A DNA stretch of 64,000 nucleotides from contig NZ_CP009291.1 in assembly GCF_000767465.1 (NCBI RefSeq), forward strand, positions 1,443,501 through 1,507,500, given 5' to 3'. Below the pieces are notes generated by a model that was not told the DNA's origin, made no database searches, and saw only the letters and a list, made by a program, of their open reading frames with translations. A program made the position numbers and the translations under genes. This DNA comes from Novosphingobium pentaromativorans US6-1. Its GTDB lineage: Bacteria > Pseudomonadota > Alphaproteobacteria > Sphingomonadales > Sphingomonadaceae. Below are positions 27,318 to 34,968 of the stretch, one piece after another. Numbering within the stretch: the stretch's first letter is position 1; the number at the start of each line of letters is the position of its first letter.

Positions 27318-27547
27318 CGTCTCCCGTCCATGGCAGGCACCTTGCAGCAGGTTCGGGAGTGTGAACACAAATGGGCTGCCAATGTTCCCTTCCGGACCGT
27401 GCGATAGTGCACAGACGCTCACGCGCGATGCTGATAGAGAGTTACGCAGGAACATTCGCCGGCCTTGCGGATTAATTCCACCGAACAGGTGGCCGTCTGC
27501 CTGCAAGAGTACCTGCAAATGTCTTCGCTCCGAAAGTCGAATTCCCT

Positions 27548-28165
27548 ATGCGCGCCGATATGAAAGCCGAACTAGTGCCTGACATGCTGACGGAACTTCG
27601 TGCAGCGACGGCGGAGGCACACGCCCGCCTCGACCGCGCTTTCGGCGCGCTGGACCTTGCCGACAGGGACGGCCTGACACGGTTTCTGAGTGCTCATGCC
27701 ATAGGCATGGAGCCGCTCTTTCCCGCCTTCCGCAGTTTCGTGGAAGACGAACTGGGCATGGCTTGCCCGGATTACCCGGCAATGCTGCGCGAGGACCTCA
27801 GGTCGCTCGGCGACGATCAGGACGGCCTGCCACAGCTTGCGGTTGCCCCGGCGCTGCGTGCGCCCCGCGCGCAAGTTGGCGTAAGCTATGTCGTTGCCGG
27901 TTCCCGGCTCGGCATGGCAGTGCTGCGCAGACAGGGATACTGGGGCGATCGCACTGCCTCGGGCACTGCGGGCAGGTACATGGAGGACGAAAGCGGCCAT
28001 GCCGTCTGGAAGTCTCTGATGCCCTGGCTCAAGGGCCAGTCATTCGATCAGGGTGAGCGGGAGGCCGTAACGGCAGCCGCGCTCGCCGCTTTTTCATCAT
28101 TTGCCAGCGCGTTCGCCGTCAGTGCAGGCCGAAAGAACACCATGGAAACGGGGGCTGATGGCTGA
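27548..28165 (+). CDS. bphO: Heme oxygenase supplying biliverdin to the bacteriophytochrome
   Basis: 205 residues. The proximal heme ligand is the histidine in LRAATAEAHARLDRAF (about residue 24) and the distal helix appears as GVSYVVAGSRLGMAVL, with the usual glycines. It opens heme to biliverdin IXalpha, iron and CO. It overlaps the bacteriophytochrome gene by eight bases, the standard bphO-bphP pairing that gives chromophore and apoprotein together. The ribosome site ahead of ATG 27548 is weak; ATG 27560 is an alternative start. Confidence 0.92.
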   Translation: MRADMKAELVPDMLTELRAATAEAHARLDRAFGALDLADRDGLTRFLSAHAIGMEPLFPAFRSFVEDELGMACPDYPAMLREDLRSLGDDQDGLPQLAVAPALRAPRAQVGVSYVVAGSRLGMAVLRRQGYWGDRTASGTAGRYMEDESGHAVWKSLMPWLKGQSFDQGEREAVTAAALAAFSSFASAFAVSAGRKNTMETGADG

Positions 28166-30752
28166 CGACACACATCAGGTGGACCTTACCACCTGTGATA
28201 TGGAACCGATCCACGTAATTGGCCGAATTCAGAGTTTCGGCTGGCTCCTGTCGTTCTCGAGCGACTGGATCATCAACCATGCCTCACTCAATTGCGAGAC
28301 CCTGTTCGGCAGAAATCCGCGCGATCTGATCGGCCTGATGGCAAAGGACTTCCTGTCGGGAAGCGCCCTGCACGACATTCGCACACGGCTTCAGATCCTG
28401 AGCGGCAGCAATTCAGTGGAACGGATCTTCGAAGTCGACCTGCTGGGCGACGGCAGGCTGTTCGACACTGCCATCCACCAGTCGGGGCGGTCCTACATCC
28501 TTGAGATCGAGCCGCACGAAGGCGGCCGACGCCGCGACTTCGTCAGCTATGTGCGCCCGATGATCGATCGCCTGCGCGGATCCGCCACGATCGAACAACT
28601 GTGCGCCAGTGCCGCAAGGCACTTGCGCGGCCTGACCGGCTTCGACCGCGTGATGGTCTATCGCTTCGAGGGCGACGGCGCCGGCGAGGTCGTGGCCGAG
28701 AGCATCAACGGGATGGTCGACAGCTTCAAGGGGCTGCACTTCCCGGCTTCGGACATTCCCGCGCAGGCGCGGCGGCTCTATGCGCGCAACATGTTGCGGA
28801 TCATCAGCGATGTCGACGATCCCACAGTGCCGATCCATCCCGCATGCGGCCCCAACGGCGACCCGCTCGACCTGTCGATGTCGGGCCTGCGCGCCGTTTC
28901 GCCCATTCATATCGAATACTTGCGCAACATGGGCGTGAAGGCGTCCATGTCCGTTTCGATCATGCGCCGGGGCAAGTTGTGGGGACTGATGGCCTGCCAT
29001 CACTATTCGCCCCTGGTCCTGTCTTACTCCGTGCGCACGGCCAGCGAGCTTTTCGGAGAATTCTTCGCCTATCTTCTGGACCAGAAGGAAACCGACTTCG
29101 CTCTGGAAAAGCGCGCCGATTCCATGCGTCTGCACGACGAGATCATGTCGCGCGTGGCAGGCGGCGGGACACTCCTCGAAGCCTTCGGCGAATTCACCGA
29201 GTCGATCGGCCGGGTGATCGAATTCGACGGCGTGATCGGCTTCGTCGACGGCCAGTTCATCGCTTACGGCGACACCCCCGACAAGGCTGAGTTCACCGAA
29301 CTGGCCCGCTTCCTCAACACCGCCGGTGCCAGCACCGTGTGGTCGACAGACAATATCGCGGCGATCTTCGAACCTGCAAGGCAATGGGCTGACAAGGCCG
29401 CCGGGCTTCTCGCCCTGCCGGTATCGCGCACGCCGCGTGACTACATCGTGCTGTTTCGCAAGGAACAGCTGCGTCAGGTCAAATGGGCCGGCAACCCCGA
29501 AAAGGCGGTCGAACTGGGCCCCAATGGCGCCCGGCTTACCCCGCGCAAGAGCTTCGAAATCTGGAAAGAAGAGCGCCGTGGCTATTCACGTCCCTGGACT
29601 GGAGAAGAGACTTCTGCCGCGGAATCGCTGCGCATCACGCTTCTCGAAGTCGTCCTGCGCCTGGCCGATGCGGCCAACATCGAGCGCGAGCAGGCGAGCC
29701 AGCAGCAGGACATGCTGATCGCCGAACTCAACCACCGCGTACGCAACATTCTCAACCTGATCCGCGGCCTCGTTTCGCAGAGCAAGGAAGGCGCGGGCTC
29801 GATCGACGAATTTGCCGAAATCGTCGGCAGCCGTATCCATGCCCTCGCCCGCGCTCACGACCAGGTAACGATGACCGACTGGTCCCCCTCCTCGATCTAC
29901 GAACTTTTCCGCACAGAGACGGCAGCTTACGCCAACAACAGCGCCGACCGGGTAGCGATCGACGGGCCCGATGCGCTGATCGCACCCGGCGCGTTCACCA
30001 CGCTGGCTCTCGTCGTCCACGAACTGATGACCAATTCGTGCAAGTACGGGGCGCTTTCGGATTCATCGGGCACGGTGAACATCCTGCTCAGCCATGGCGA
30101 CGACGGTTCGCTCGAAATCGACTGGCGCGAAAGCGGCGGTCCGCGCGTGACCGAGCCGACCCGCCGCGGCTTCGGCTCGACCATCATCGAGCGCACCATC
30201 CCCCACGAGCTGAACGGCTCCGCTTCGGTGTCCTACCCTGCGCAGGGGCTTCACGCGTTCTTCCTGATCCCCAGCGATCACGTCTCGACATTCGCAACGC
30301 CCTCTGCGGCGCATCGCGAAGCGCAAGGCGATCCGCCTTCCGCCACCGACATGGCGGGGCACCTCATGAACGGCACCGCGCTGATCGTGGAAGACAACGT
30401 CATCATCGCCATGGAAGCCGAGGATGTCTTGCGCACTTTTGGCTTTACCGACTGCCGCATTGCCGGTTCGGTGGCCGCCGCACTCGAAACGATCGGGGAA
30501 GAAACGATCGCCTTTGCCATGCTCGACATCAACCTGGGCAAGGATACCAGCGAACCCATCGCCGAGGCGCTCCAGGCGCGCGGCGTGCCTTTCATATTCG
30601 CTTCCGGTTACGGCGAACGCTCGCTGCAGAGCGGCCCCTTCAAGGGCGTCCCGGTGGTAACCAAGCCTTATGGCGAACGCGAAGTCCGCTCAGCCATCGC
30701 CCGGCTCCTGCAGGGCCGCACGGCCAGCAAGGAAGAGTCCGGGAGAAACTGA
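28158..30752 (+). CDS. bphP: Bacteriophytochrome histidine kinase with C-terminal FAT GUY-like receiver domain
   Basis: 864 residues from ATG 28158, overlapping bphO. Domain order: PAS with the biliverdin-attachment Cys13 (TTCDMEPIHVIGRIQSFG); GAF with the knot and FPASDIPAQARRLY (about 195-208); PHY with the tongue motif PRKSFEIW (about 461); an HWE/HisKA_2 kinase with phospho-acceptor ELNHRVRNILNLIRG (about 521) and ATPase NSCKYGALS; and a receiver (about 738-850) with phospho-Asp in MLDINLG and PFIFASGYGE. The kinase type is the one that feeds PhyR in the general stress response. The receiver motif resembles the FAT GUY group (PFxFATGG/Y). It probably senses red/far-red light. Confidence 0.95.
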   Translation: MADDTHQVDLTTCDMEPIHVIGRIQSFGWLLSFSSDWIINHASLNCETLFGRNPRDLIGLMAKDFLSGSALHDIRTRLQILSGSNSVERIFEVDLLGDGRLFDTAIHQSGRSYILEIEPHEGGRRRDFVSYVRPMIDRLRGSATIEQLCASAARHLRGLTGFDRVMVYRFEGDGAGEVVAESINGMVDSFKGLHFPASDIPAQARRLYARNMLRIISDVDDPTVPIHPACGPNGDPLDLSMSGLRAVSPIHIEYLRNMGVKASMSVSIMRRGKLWGLMACHHYSPLVLSYSVRTASELFGEFFAYLLDQKETDFALEKRADSMRLHDEIMSRVAGGGTLLEAFGEFTESIGRVIEFDGVIGFVDGQFIAYGDTPDKAEFTELARFLNTAGASTVWSTDNIAAIFEPARQWADKAAGLLALPVSRTPRDYIVLFRKEQLRQVKWAGNPEKAVELGPNGARLTPRKSFEIWKEERRGYSRPWTGEETSAAESLRITLLEVVLRLADAANIEREQASQQQDMLIAELNHRVRNILNLIRGLVSQSKEGAGSIDEFAEIVGSRIHALARAHDQVTMTDWSPSSIYELFRTETAAYANNSADRVAIDGPDALIAPGAFTTLALVVHELMTNSCKYGALSDSSGTVNILLSHGDDGSLEIDWRESGGPRVTEPTRRGFGSTIIERTIPHELNGSASVSYPAQGLHAFFLIPSDHVSTFATPSAAHREAQGDPPSATDMAGHLMNGTALIVEDNVIIAMEAEDVLRTFGFTDCRIAGSVAAALETIGEETIAFAMLDINLGKDTSEPIAEALQARGVPFIFASGYGERSLQSGPFKGVPVVTKPYGEREVRSAIARLLQGRTASKEESGRN

Positions 30753-30814
30753 ACGAGGGGCATCGGCGAACTGCAGCGTTTTCACGATTACCGCCCCCTT
30801 CCCGGCCTTCCACA

Positions 30815-30840
30815 GGAACATCTCGACGGGTTCGCTCGTT
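30815..30840 (+). promoter_or_regulatory. EcfG-type stress promoter of the hemerythrin gene
   Basis: GGAAC (30815-30819), 17-base spacer, CGTT (30837-30840), an exact match to the alphaproteobacterial EcfG consensus GGAAC-N16/17-CGTT. The hemerythrin start codon follows 52 bases later. Confidence 0.75.
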
Positions 30841-30891
30841 TCCAGTCCATGCAGGCGCGACCGGCGCCAGACAGGAAGCAAGGACCGATCC

Positions 30892-31374
30892 ATGGCAGAC
30901 GCACGCATATTTCAGGACCTCAAGGCCGACCACGACCGTCATCGCAAGATGCTGGAGCAGCTGGGCGAAACACAGGGCGATTCCGAGGAGCGCCGCAAGC
31001 TGTTCGAAAAGCTGCGTCAGGAACTGCAGGCCCATGCCGCTGCCGAGGAAGAGTCGCTATATGCCACGATGCTGGCCGATCCCGACTTGCGCGACGAAGC
31101 CCGTCACTCGGTTTCAGAGCACAAGGAAATCGACGACTTCCTGGCCGAGCTCATCGACACCGACATGAGCTCGGGCGCCTGGCTCACCAAGTTCAAGGAC
31201 ATGCGCCACCGCTACCTCCACCACATCGATGAGGAAGAAGAGGACATGTTCCCTGCCGCCGCCAAGGGCCTGTCCGCAGAGGAAGAAAAGAAGATCGCCG
31301 CCATCTTCGAGAAGCGCAAGCCGAAGGAACTGGAAATGGCCGCCAAGGAAGGTCCCGGCGACGAGCGCGAATAA
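30892..31374 (+). CDS. Hemerythrin HHE cation-binding domain protein
   Basis: 160 residues from ATG 30892 (AAGGA upstream); a longer frame exists but has no ribosome site. Hemerythrin ligands are spaced through helices: DLKADHDRHRKML, LQAHAAAEEESLY, VSEHKEIDDFL and YLHHIDEEEEDMFP, enough for a di-iron site. The family binds oxygen, NO or iron and is commonly induced by stress. The exact EcfG promoter upstream makes it a member of the general stress regulon. The lysine/glutamate-rich tail is probably disordered. Confidence 0.92.
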   Translation: MADARIFQDLKADHDRHRKMLEQLGETQGDSEERRKLFEKLRQELQAHAAAEEESLYATMLADPDLRDEARHSVSEHKEIDDFLAELIDTDMSSGAWLTKFKDMRHRYLHHIDEEEEDMFPAAAKGLSAEEEKKIAAIFEKRKPKELEMAAKEGPGDERE

Positions 31375-31426
31375 GCGCACGGCGCCGCATCGCACGCCTG
31401 CTGCGCAAGATCGTTTCTGCAGGCCG

Positions 31427-31476
31427 AAAAGGGCTCTCCCGGTGCTCGCCGCATCGGGAGAGCCCTTTTCGCTTTT
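31427..31476 (+). terminator. Strong intrinsic terminator after the hemerythrin gene
   Basis: AAAAGGGCTCTCCCG and CGGGAGAGCCCTTTT (15 bp) enclose a 13-base loop and are followed by TTTTCGCTTTT. The AAAA side would also serve the minus strand. Confidence 0.85.
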
Positions 31477-31478
31477 GG

Positions 31479-31503
31479 GGAACGCAAGCCCATCCGGCGC
31501 GTT
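31479..31503 (+). promoter_or_regulatory. EcfG-type stress promoter of the PPOX-fold gene
   Basis: GGAAC (31479-31483), 16-base spacer, CGTT (31500-31503), an exact consensus match; the start codon at 31532 is 29 bases downstream, directly after the preceding terminator. Confidence 0.78.
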
Positions 31504-31531
31504 GAGTGTTTATAATCCGAGGAGAGGTGAC

Positions 31532-32008
31532 ATGGAAAAGCAGATTGATCGGGAGATTCGCGCGACGTTCTGGAACGCCTTCCATTCAAGCCCAGTGGTG
31601 ATGATGCGGCTTAACGAGGCCGCCGGTCACGCCGAGCCGATGACGGCCCAGCTCGACAAGGAAGCGCATCACGCAATCTGGTTCTTCGCCAAGCGCGGCA
31701 ATCGCATCGCCCGGGGCGGCAAGGCCATGGGCCAGGTCGCCACGCTGCGGCACGACGTTTTTGCATCGCTTTCCGGCACACTAGTCGAGGAAACGGACTC
31801 CGCCGTGCGCACCAAGCACTGGAGCCACGCCGTCGAAGCCTGGTTCCCCAACGGCAAGGACGATCCCAACGTCGTCATGCTGCGCTTCGATATCGACGAT
31901 GCTGAAGTGTGGACCGCGCATATCGGGGTGAAGGGAGCCTTCAACCTGCTCACCGGCCGTCCGATCGATCCGGCGAAGGCTGGCGATCACGTACTTGGCG
32001 CGGTCTGA
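31532..32008 (+). CDS. Pyridoxamine 5-phosphate oxidase-fold (general stress protein 26-like) protein
   Basis: 158 residues of the split-barrel flavin/F420/PLP-binding fold: IRATFWNAFHSSPVVMMRLN at the start, AIWFFAKRGNRIARGGKAMGQV forming the central strands, and WFPNGKDDPNVVMLRFDIDDAEVW near the end. This is the pattern of the general-stress-protein-26 group, whose members bind FMN but have no settled substrate. An AGGAGAGG ribosome site precedes ATG 31532. The exact EcfG promoter puts it in the stress regulon. Confidence 0.88.
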   Translation: MEKQIDREIRATFWNAFHSSPVVMMRLNEAAGHAEPMTAQLDKEAHHAIWFFAKRGNRIARGGKAMGQVATLRHDVFASLSGTLVEETDSAVRTKHWSHAVEAWFPNGKDDPNVVMLRFDIDDAEVWTAHIGVKGAFNLLTGRPIDPAKAGDHVLGAV

Positions 32009-32028
32009 TCCCTCACGCCGCGATCAAG

Positions 32029-32060
32029 GGGGACGCGAGAACGTGCGCTTCTCGCGTCCC
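32029..32060 (+). terminator. Hairpin after the PPOX-fold gene
   Basis: GGGACGCGAGAA and TTCTCGCGTCCC form a 12-bp perfect stem with a 7-base loop, followed only by TTGTCTCGT, so termination strength is uncertain. Confidence 0.6.
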
Positions 32061-32091
32061 TTGTCTCGTATCTAGACATTGTCTCGTATCT
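32061..32091. repeat. Tandem 13-bp direct repeat
   Basis: TTGTCTCGTATCT occurs at 32061-32073 and again at 32079-32091, separated by AGACA. It overlaps no gene. Confidence 0.7.
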
Positions 32092-32202
32092 GAACGGCAG
32101 ACCCGCTCGCGAGACGGGGGCACGCCCTCGGGTCCCGCAAGCGGCTGAGGCGCACGCTGCGTCATCCTTTCGGTCTTTGCGGACGCTATCGAGGCGACCC
32201 TC

Positions 32203-32481
32203 TCATCCGGGGGCCGATTTTGCGCTTCTGGTTCGGCTGGAGAGCAGATAGCGCCAGACCCCGATGCAATTGATGACGAAGAGGACAAGATTCTGCGTGC
32301 CGATCCCGGCCGCATCGTCATCCAGAAAGCCCCATGCGATCAGCGTGAGCGAACTCGTGACGAAGATCACGAAGCCCACGCCCGTCCACTTTCGGCCCAA
32401 ATTGAGCGAAACGATAAGCGCCGCCAGCGTTCCCGCGGCGGCGCCATAATACTGCAGTGCCTGTAACCAGAATTGGCTCAT
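32203..32481 (-). CDS. Small membrane protein with three predicted spans
   Basis: 92 residues from ATG 32481 (GGGCG upstream). Three hydrophobic segments (about residues 5-25, 33-50 and 60-80) are separated by short basic loops, ending in a Ser/Arg-rich tail. The short repeat-like layout resembles small sugar or PnuC-like semi-transporters, but I do not assign a family. It is the third gene of the sigma factor-receiver operon (28-bp gap), so its expression should follow the stress response. Confidence 0.75.
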   Translation of the reverse strand: MSQFWLQALQYYGAAAGTLAALIVSLNLGRKWTGVGFVIFVTSSLTLIAWGFLDDDAAGIGTQNLVLFVINCIGVWRYLLSSRTRSAKSAPG

Positions 32482-32509
32482 CGCCCGTCCTCTTTCCCGC
32501 AGGGCGGGG

Positions 32510-32926
32510 TCAGACCTGACGCAAGGGTTCGAGCTCCAGCGGTCGCCCCGTCTCCGGGCAGCCCGCCAGCGCGTAAGTGATCGCGGCCAGGATGCTCTGG
32601 CGCGAGAACGGCTTCTGCACGATCCCAACCGCGGTTTCGGCGGGCAAGTCGATCTGGGCGGGGTTTGCCGTGACGTAAATGACGCGCGCGCCGTATCGAC
32701 CGGCAAGATCCCGCGCAATCGCGGGACCGGTCAGGCCGTCTCGCAAGTTGAGATCCACCAGAGCCACGTCGGGCGCTTCGCCAAGCTTGGCGAGGGATGC
32801 GGTATCGGGAACAGTCCCGAGAACGGCATAACCGCCATCGGAAAGAATGTCTTCCAGCTGCAGGGCTAGAAGGAATTCATCCTCTACGATCAGGACCTTG
32901 GCAGACTCTGGTAACTTGGCGCCCAC
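32510..32926 (-). CDS. Single-domain response regulator paired with an EcfG-type sigma factor
   Basis: A stand-alone CheY-like receiver of 138 residues with no output domain. Acidic pair in VLIVEDEFLLALQLEDIL, phospho-Asp in DVALVDLNLRDG, switch Thr in VIYVTANPAQ, and Lys in GIVQKPFSRQSI. I choose GTG 32926 because AGGAGGAAT lies ten bases upstream; the longer frame would overlap the sigma gene. It follows that gene by 16 bp. Such receivers can act as phosphate sinks or relays for HWE kinases in the general stress response. It lacks the FAT GUY motif. Confidence 0.88.
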   Translation of the reverse strand: MGAKLPESAKVLIVEDEFLLALQLEDILSDGGYAVLGTVPDTASLAKLGEAPDVALVDLNLRDGLTGPAIARDLAGRYGARVIYVTANPAQIDLPAETAVGIVQKPFSRQSILAAITYALAGCPETGRPLELEPLRQV

Positions 32927-32942
32927 GGTAAGGTATTCCTCC

Positions 32943-33593
32943 TCAGGCGGCGACACTTTCAAGGCCATCCGCATTCGCGATCTTGGCCAGCTCTTCGAAG
33001 AATGCGTCGATGGCATTGCCCTTCAGGACAAAGTTGTGACGCGCGTCCGGAAGCTGGCCGGACTCTATGACGTTGGCGAGCATGGCCCGAGCGCGGCAGA
33101 TGCGGCTCTTGACCGTGCCCAAGGCGATATCGCAGATCCCGGCGATCTCTTCGTAGGAGAGGTTGCCTGCGGCAACCAGGATCAGCGCTTCGCGATAGGT
33201 TTCGGGAATGGCGGTCAATGCGCGCAGCACATCGGCCAGGTCGATGGAGCTTTCCTGCGTCGCCGGCGCGCGAAGGATACGCTCTGCCGCCAGTTCGTCA
33301 TATTCCCCATGGAAGCGGGCGCGGCGCGCTTCGCTATAGAAATGATTGCGCAGGATCGTGAAGATCCATGCCTTGAAATTGGTGCCGGCCGCATAGCGAT
33401 CGCGGGCCGCCCATGCCCGCAGCATGGCTTCCTGGGCCAGATCGTCGGCCCGGTCGCGGCATCCGCAAAGGCCCCGGGCGAAGGCGCGCAGGTGCGGCGC
33501 AACATCGGACAGGGCACGCTTGAAATCGCGGTCGTTGAGTGCCGTGGCAGTCTCTTGCTCGGGAGATCTCCCTGCTTGGGCTGCTTCTGACAT
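32943..33593 (-). CDS. ECF sigma factor of the EcfG group (second copy in the window)
   Basis: 216 residues from ATG 33593 (GGAGGG seven bases upstream). Region 2 is visible as VAPHLRAFARGLCGCRDRADDLAQEAMLRAW and FKAWIFTILRNHFYSEARR; region 4 as IPETYREALILVAAGNLSYEEIAGICDIALGTVKSRICRAR. This closely parallels the EcfG encoded beside nepR at 37.1 kb, with an extra C-terminal tail of about 40 residues. Multiple EcfG paralogues are common in sphingomonads. It has its own exact EcfG promoter, so it is likely under the primary sigma factor or itself. Confidence 0.92.
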   Translation of the reverse strand: MSEAAQAGRSPEQETATALNDRDFKRALSDVAPHLRAFARGLCGCRDRADDLAQEAMLRAWAARDRYAAGTNFKAWIFTILRNHFYSEARRARFHGEYDELAAERILRAPATQESSIDLADVLRALTAIPETYREALILVAAGNLSYEEIAGICDIALGTVKSRICRARAMLANVIESGQLPDARHNFVLKGNAIDAFFEELAKIANADGLESVAA

Positions 33594-33627
33594 TACTTGA
33601 CCCTCCATCAGTCTAACTCAACAAACC

Positions 33628-33653
33628 AACGCCAGCCACGACATGAAAGTTCC
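33628..33653 (-). promoter_or_regulatory. EcfG-type stress promoter of the second sigma-factor operon
   Basis: On the minus strand, GGAAC (33653-33649), 17-base spacer, CGTT (33631-33628): an exact consensus. The sigma-factor ATG is 34 bases downstream. Confidence 0.78.
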
Positions 33654-33743
33654 CGAAAGCGGCGTAAGCGCGGTGCGTGCACCGCAGATTTTTCATACAA
33701 GATGCTGAAATACATATGTATTTTATGGGTTAGCCGCGCTTGC

Positions 33744-33774
33744 AAAAAAGCAAGGCGCGAAAATTTTTCGCGCC
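33744..33774 (-). terminator. Intrinsic terminator of the candidate small RNA
   Basis: GGCGCGAAAA and TTTTCGCGCC form a tight stem (7-9 usable base pairs) and the minus strand continues TTGCTTTTTT. Confidence 0.75.
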
Positions 33775-33897
33775 CTGCCGGGAACAAGCATGCTTTGAAA
33801 ACTTTGAGGCCTCCGTTCACGCTATCGTGAACGGAGGCCTCCGGGATCGGGTCACCACCGGGTTGCGGGGGGAGGTGGGGATCCAGTGGTGATACTG
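33744..33897 (-). ncRNA. Candidate general-stress-response small RNA (GsrN-like architecture)
   Basis: About 150 nt read on the minus strand, starting a few bases after an exact EcfG promoter. Hairpin 1: TCACCACTGG (33892-33883) pairs with CCGGTGGTGA (33861-33852), 10 bp with one G-T wobble, exposing a 21-base loop whose core is CCCCACCTCCCCCC. Hairpin 2: a perfect 16-bp stem (33841-33806) with loop ATAG. Hairpin 3: GGCGCGAA... TTCGCGCC (33774-33754) followed by TTGCTTTTTT (33753-33744), an intrinsic terminator. There is no open frame with a ribosome site in it. A C-rich exposed loop under sigma control is the hallmark of GsrN, the stress-response RNA of Caulobacter; such loops bind ribosome-binding sites. 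Homology is not shown; this is structural analogy. Confidence 0.65.
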
Positions 33898-33901
33898 CGC
33901 A

Positions 33902-33926
33902 AACGTGGAAGAACGAGAAGAGTTCC
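33902..33926 (-). promoter_or_regulatory. EcfG-type stress promoter of the candidate small RNA
   Basis: On the minus strand, GGAAC (33926-33922), 16-base spacer, CGTT (33905-33902): an exact consensus. No protein gene begins within 300 bases downstream; the transcript would run into the three-hairpin region. Confidence 0.72.
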
Positions 33927-34070
33927 CGAAATCGACTCAAATCGAAAAAAATTTTCCGGTTGCCCTTGTCGCCCTGCCCCGTCAGACCTTTTAACCAGTC
34001 AAGAAGAACGCGAAAGTCTTCCTCTTGTGACACATGCGGGATACTGAAATCCCATTGCCGAGGTATGCGA

Positions 34071-34865
34071 ATGTCCGTCTCAGACCAGATTGCCACTAAT
34101 CTTCCCTACTTGCGCCGCTACGCACGCGCGCTGACCGGGTCGCAGCAGTCGGGCGACACATACGTACGCGCGACGCTCGAAGCGGCTCTGGCCGATACGG
34201 CCCTGCGTGACGAAATCGCGAAGAACCGCGCCGCCCTTTACGGCGCCTTCACCCGCATCTGGTCGACTGGTCACGTTGAGGAACAGGGACTGGGCGACAG
34301 CGGCGAACGGCATGAGCAGGCAGCGCAAACCCGCCTCGCCCGGATTGCACCGACCCATCGCCAGGCTCTGCTGCTGACGACGGTCGAGGACTTCTCGCGC
34401 GACGAGACCTCAAGCATCCTGGGCGTCACACCCGCCGATGTGGATCTCCTGGTCGACCAGGCAATTGCCGAAATCGACGCCGAAAGCACAACCGAAGTCC
34501 TCATCATCGAGGACGAGCCGCTCATTTCGATGCAGCTCGAAGGCCTCGTCTCCGAATTGGGCCACAAGGTCGTCGGCACCGCCGCCACCCACGCCCAGGC
34601 GGTCGAGATCTTCGAACGCCACCCGGCTGGCCTGGTTCTGGCCGACATCCAGCTCGCCGATGGCAGCTCGGGCATCGAAGCGGTGGAAGACCTGCTCAAG
34701 TTCGCCGACGTTCCGGTAATCTTCATCACCGCCTACCCCGAACGCCTGCTCACGGGTGAGCGGCCCGAGCCGACCTATCTCGTTACCAAGCCGTTCCAGG
34801 AAGCCACCGTACGCGCCGCGATCAGCCAGGCCTTGTTCTTCGGTTCGAGCAAGCCGCTGGCCTGA
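34071..34865 (+). CDS. phyR: General stress response regulator PhyR (sigma-like domain plus receiver)
   Basis: 264 residues from ATG 34071 (GAGGT eight bases upstream). The N-terminal part imitates an ECF sigma factor (LPYLRRYARALTGSQQSGDTYVRATLEAAL; APTHRQALLLTTVEDFSRDETSSILGVTPADVDLLV) and the C-terminal part is a receiver (VLIIEDEPLISMQL, phospho-Asp in VLADIQLAD, Lys in VTKPFQ). When phosphorylated, PhyR binds NepR and frees EcfG. It is encoded 2 kb from nepR-ecfG with a kinase gene between, the usual GSR locus. I found no exact EcfG promoter directly upstream. Confidence 0.96.
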   Translation: MSVSDQIATNLPYLRRYARALTGSQQSGDTYVRATLEAALADTALRDEIAKNRAALYGAFTRIWSTGHVEEQGLGDSGERHEQAAQTRLARIAPTHRQALLLTTVEDFSRDETSSILGVTPADVDLLVDQAIAEIDAESTTEVLIIEDEPLISMQLEGLVSELGHKVVGTAATHAQAVEIFERHPAGLVLADIQLADGSSGIEAVEDLLKFADVPVIFITAYPERLLTGERPEPTYLVTKPFQEATVRAAISQALFFGSSKPLA

Positions 34866-34901
34866 ACGTCCGCCGCCAAGTCCCAGGCACGGCAAACCCC
34901 G

Positions 34902-34934
34902 GCCCCTCCTGACCGCAGGAGGGGCTTTCTTTTT
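34902..34934 (+). terminator. Intrinsic terminator of phyR
   Basis: GCCCCTCCTG and CAGGAGGGGC (10 bp, 4-base loop) are followed by TTTCTTTTT, 37 bases after the phyR stop. Confidence 0.88.
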
Positions 34935-34968
34935 CGGCAATGGAAACCGCGTCCGCTTGCGCTCCCGG

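Noticed and set aside
33806..33841. 16-bp perfect hairpin considered as a stand-alone terminator
   Set aside because: No T-tract follows on either strand. It fits better as the middle stem of the candidate small RNA.
33608..34096. 162-codon minus-strand frame between the second sigma factor and phyR
   Set aside because: It runs straight through the three hairpins, the T-tract and the promoter of the candidate small RNA, and its product shows no family features or ribosome site.
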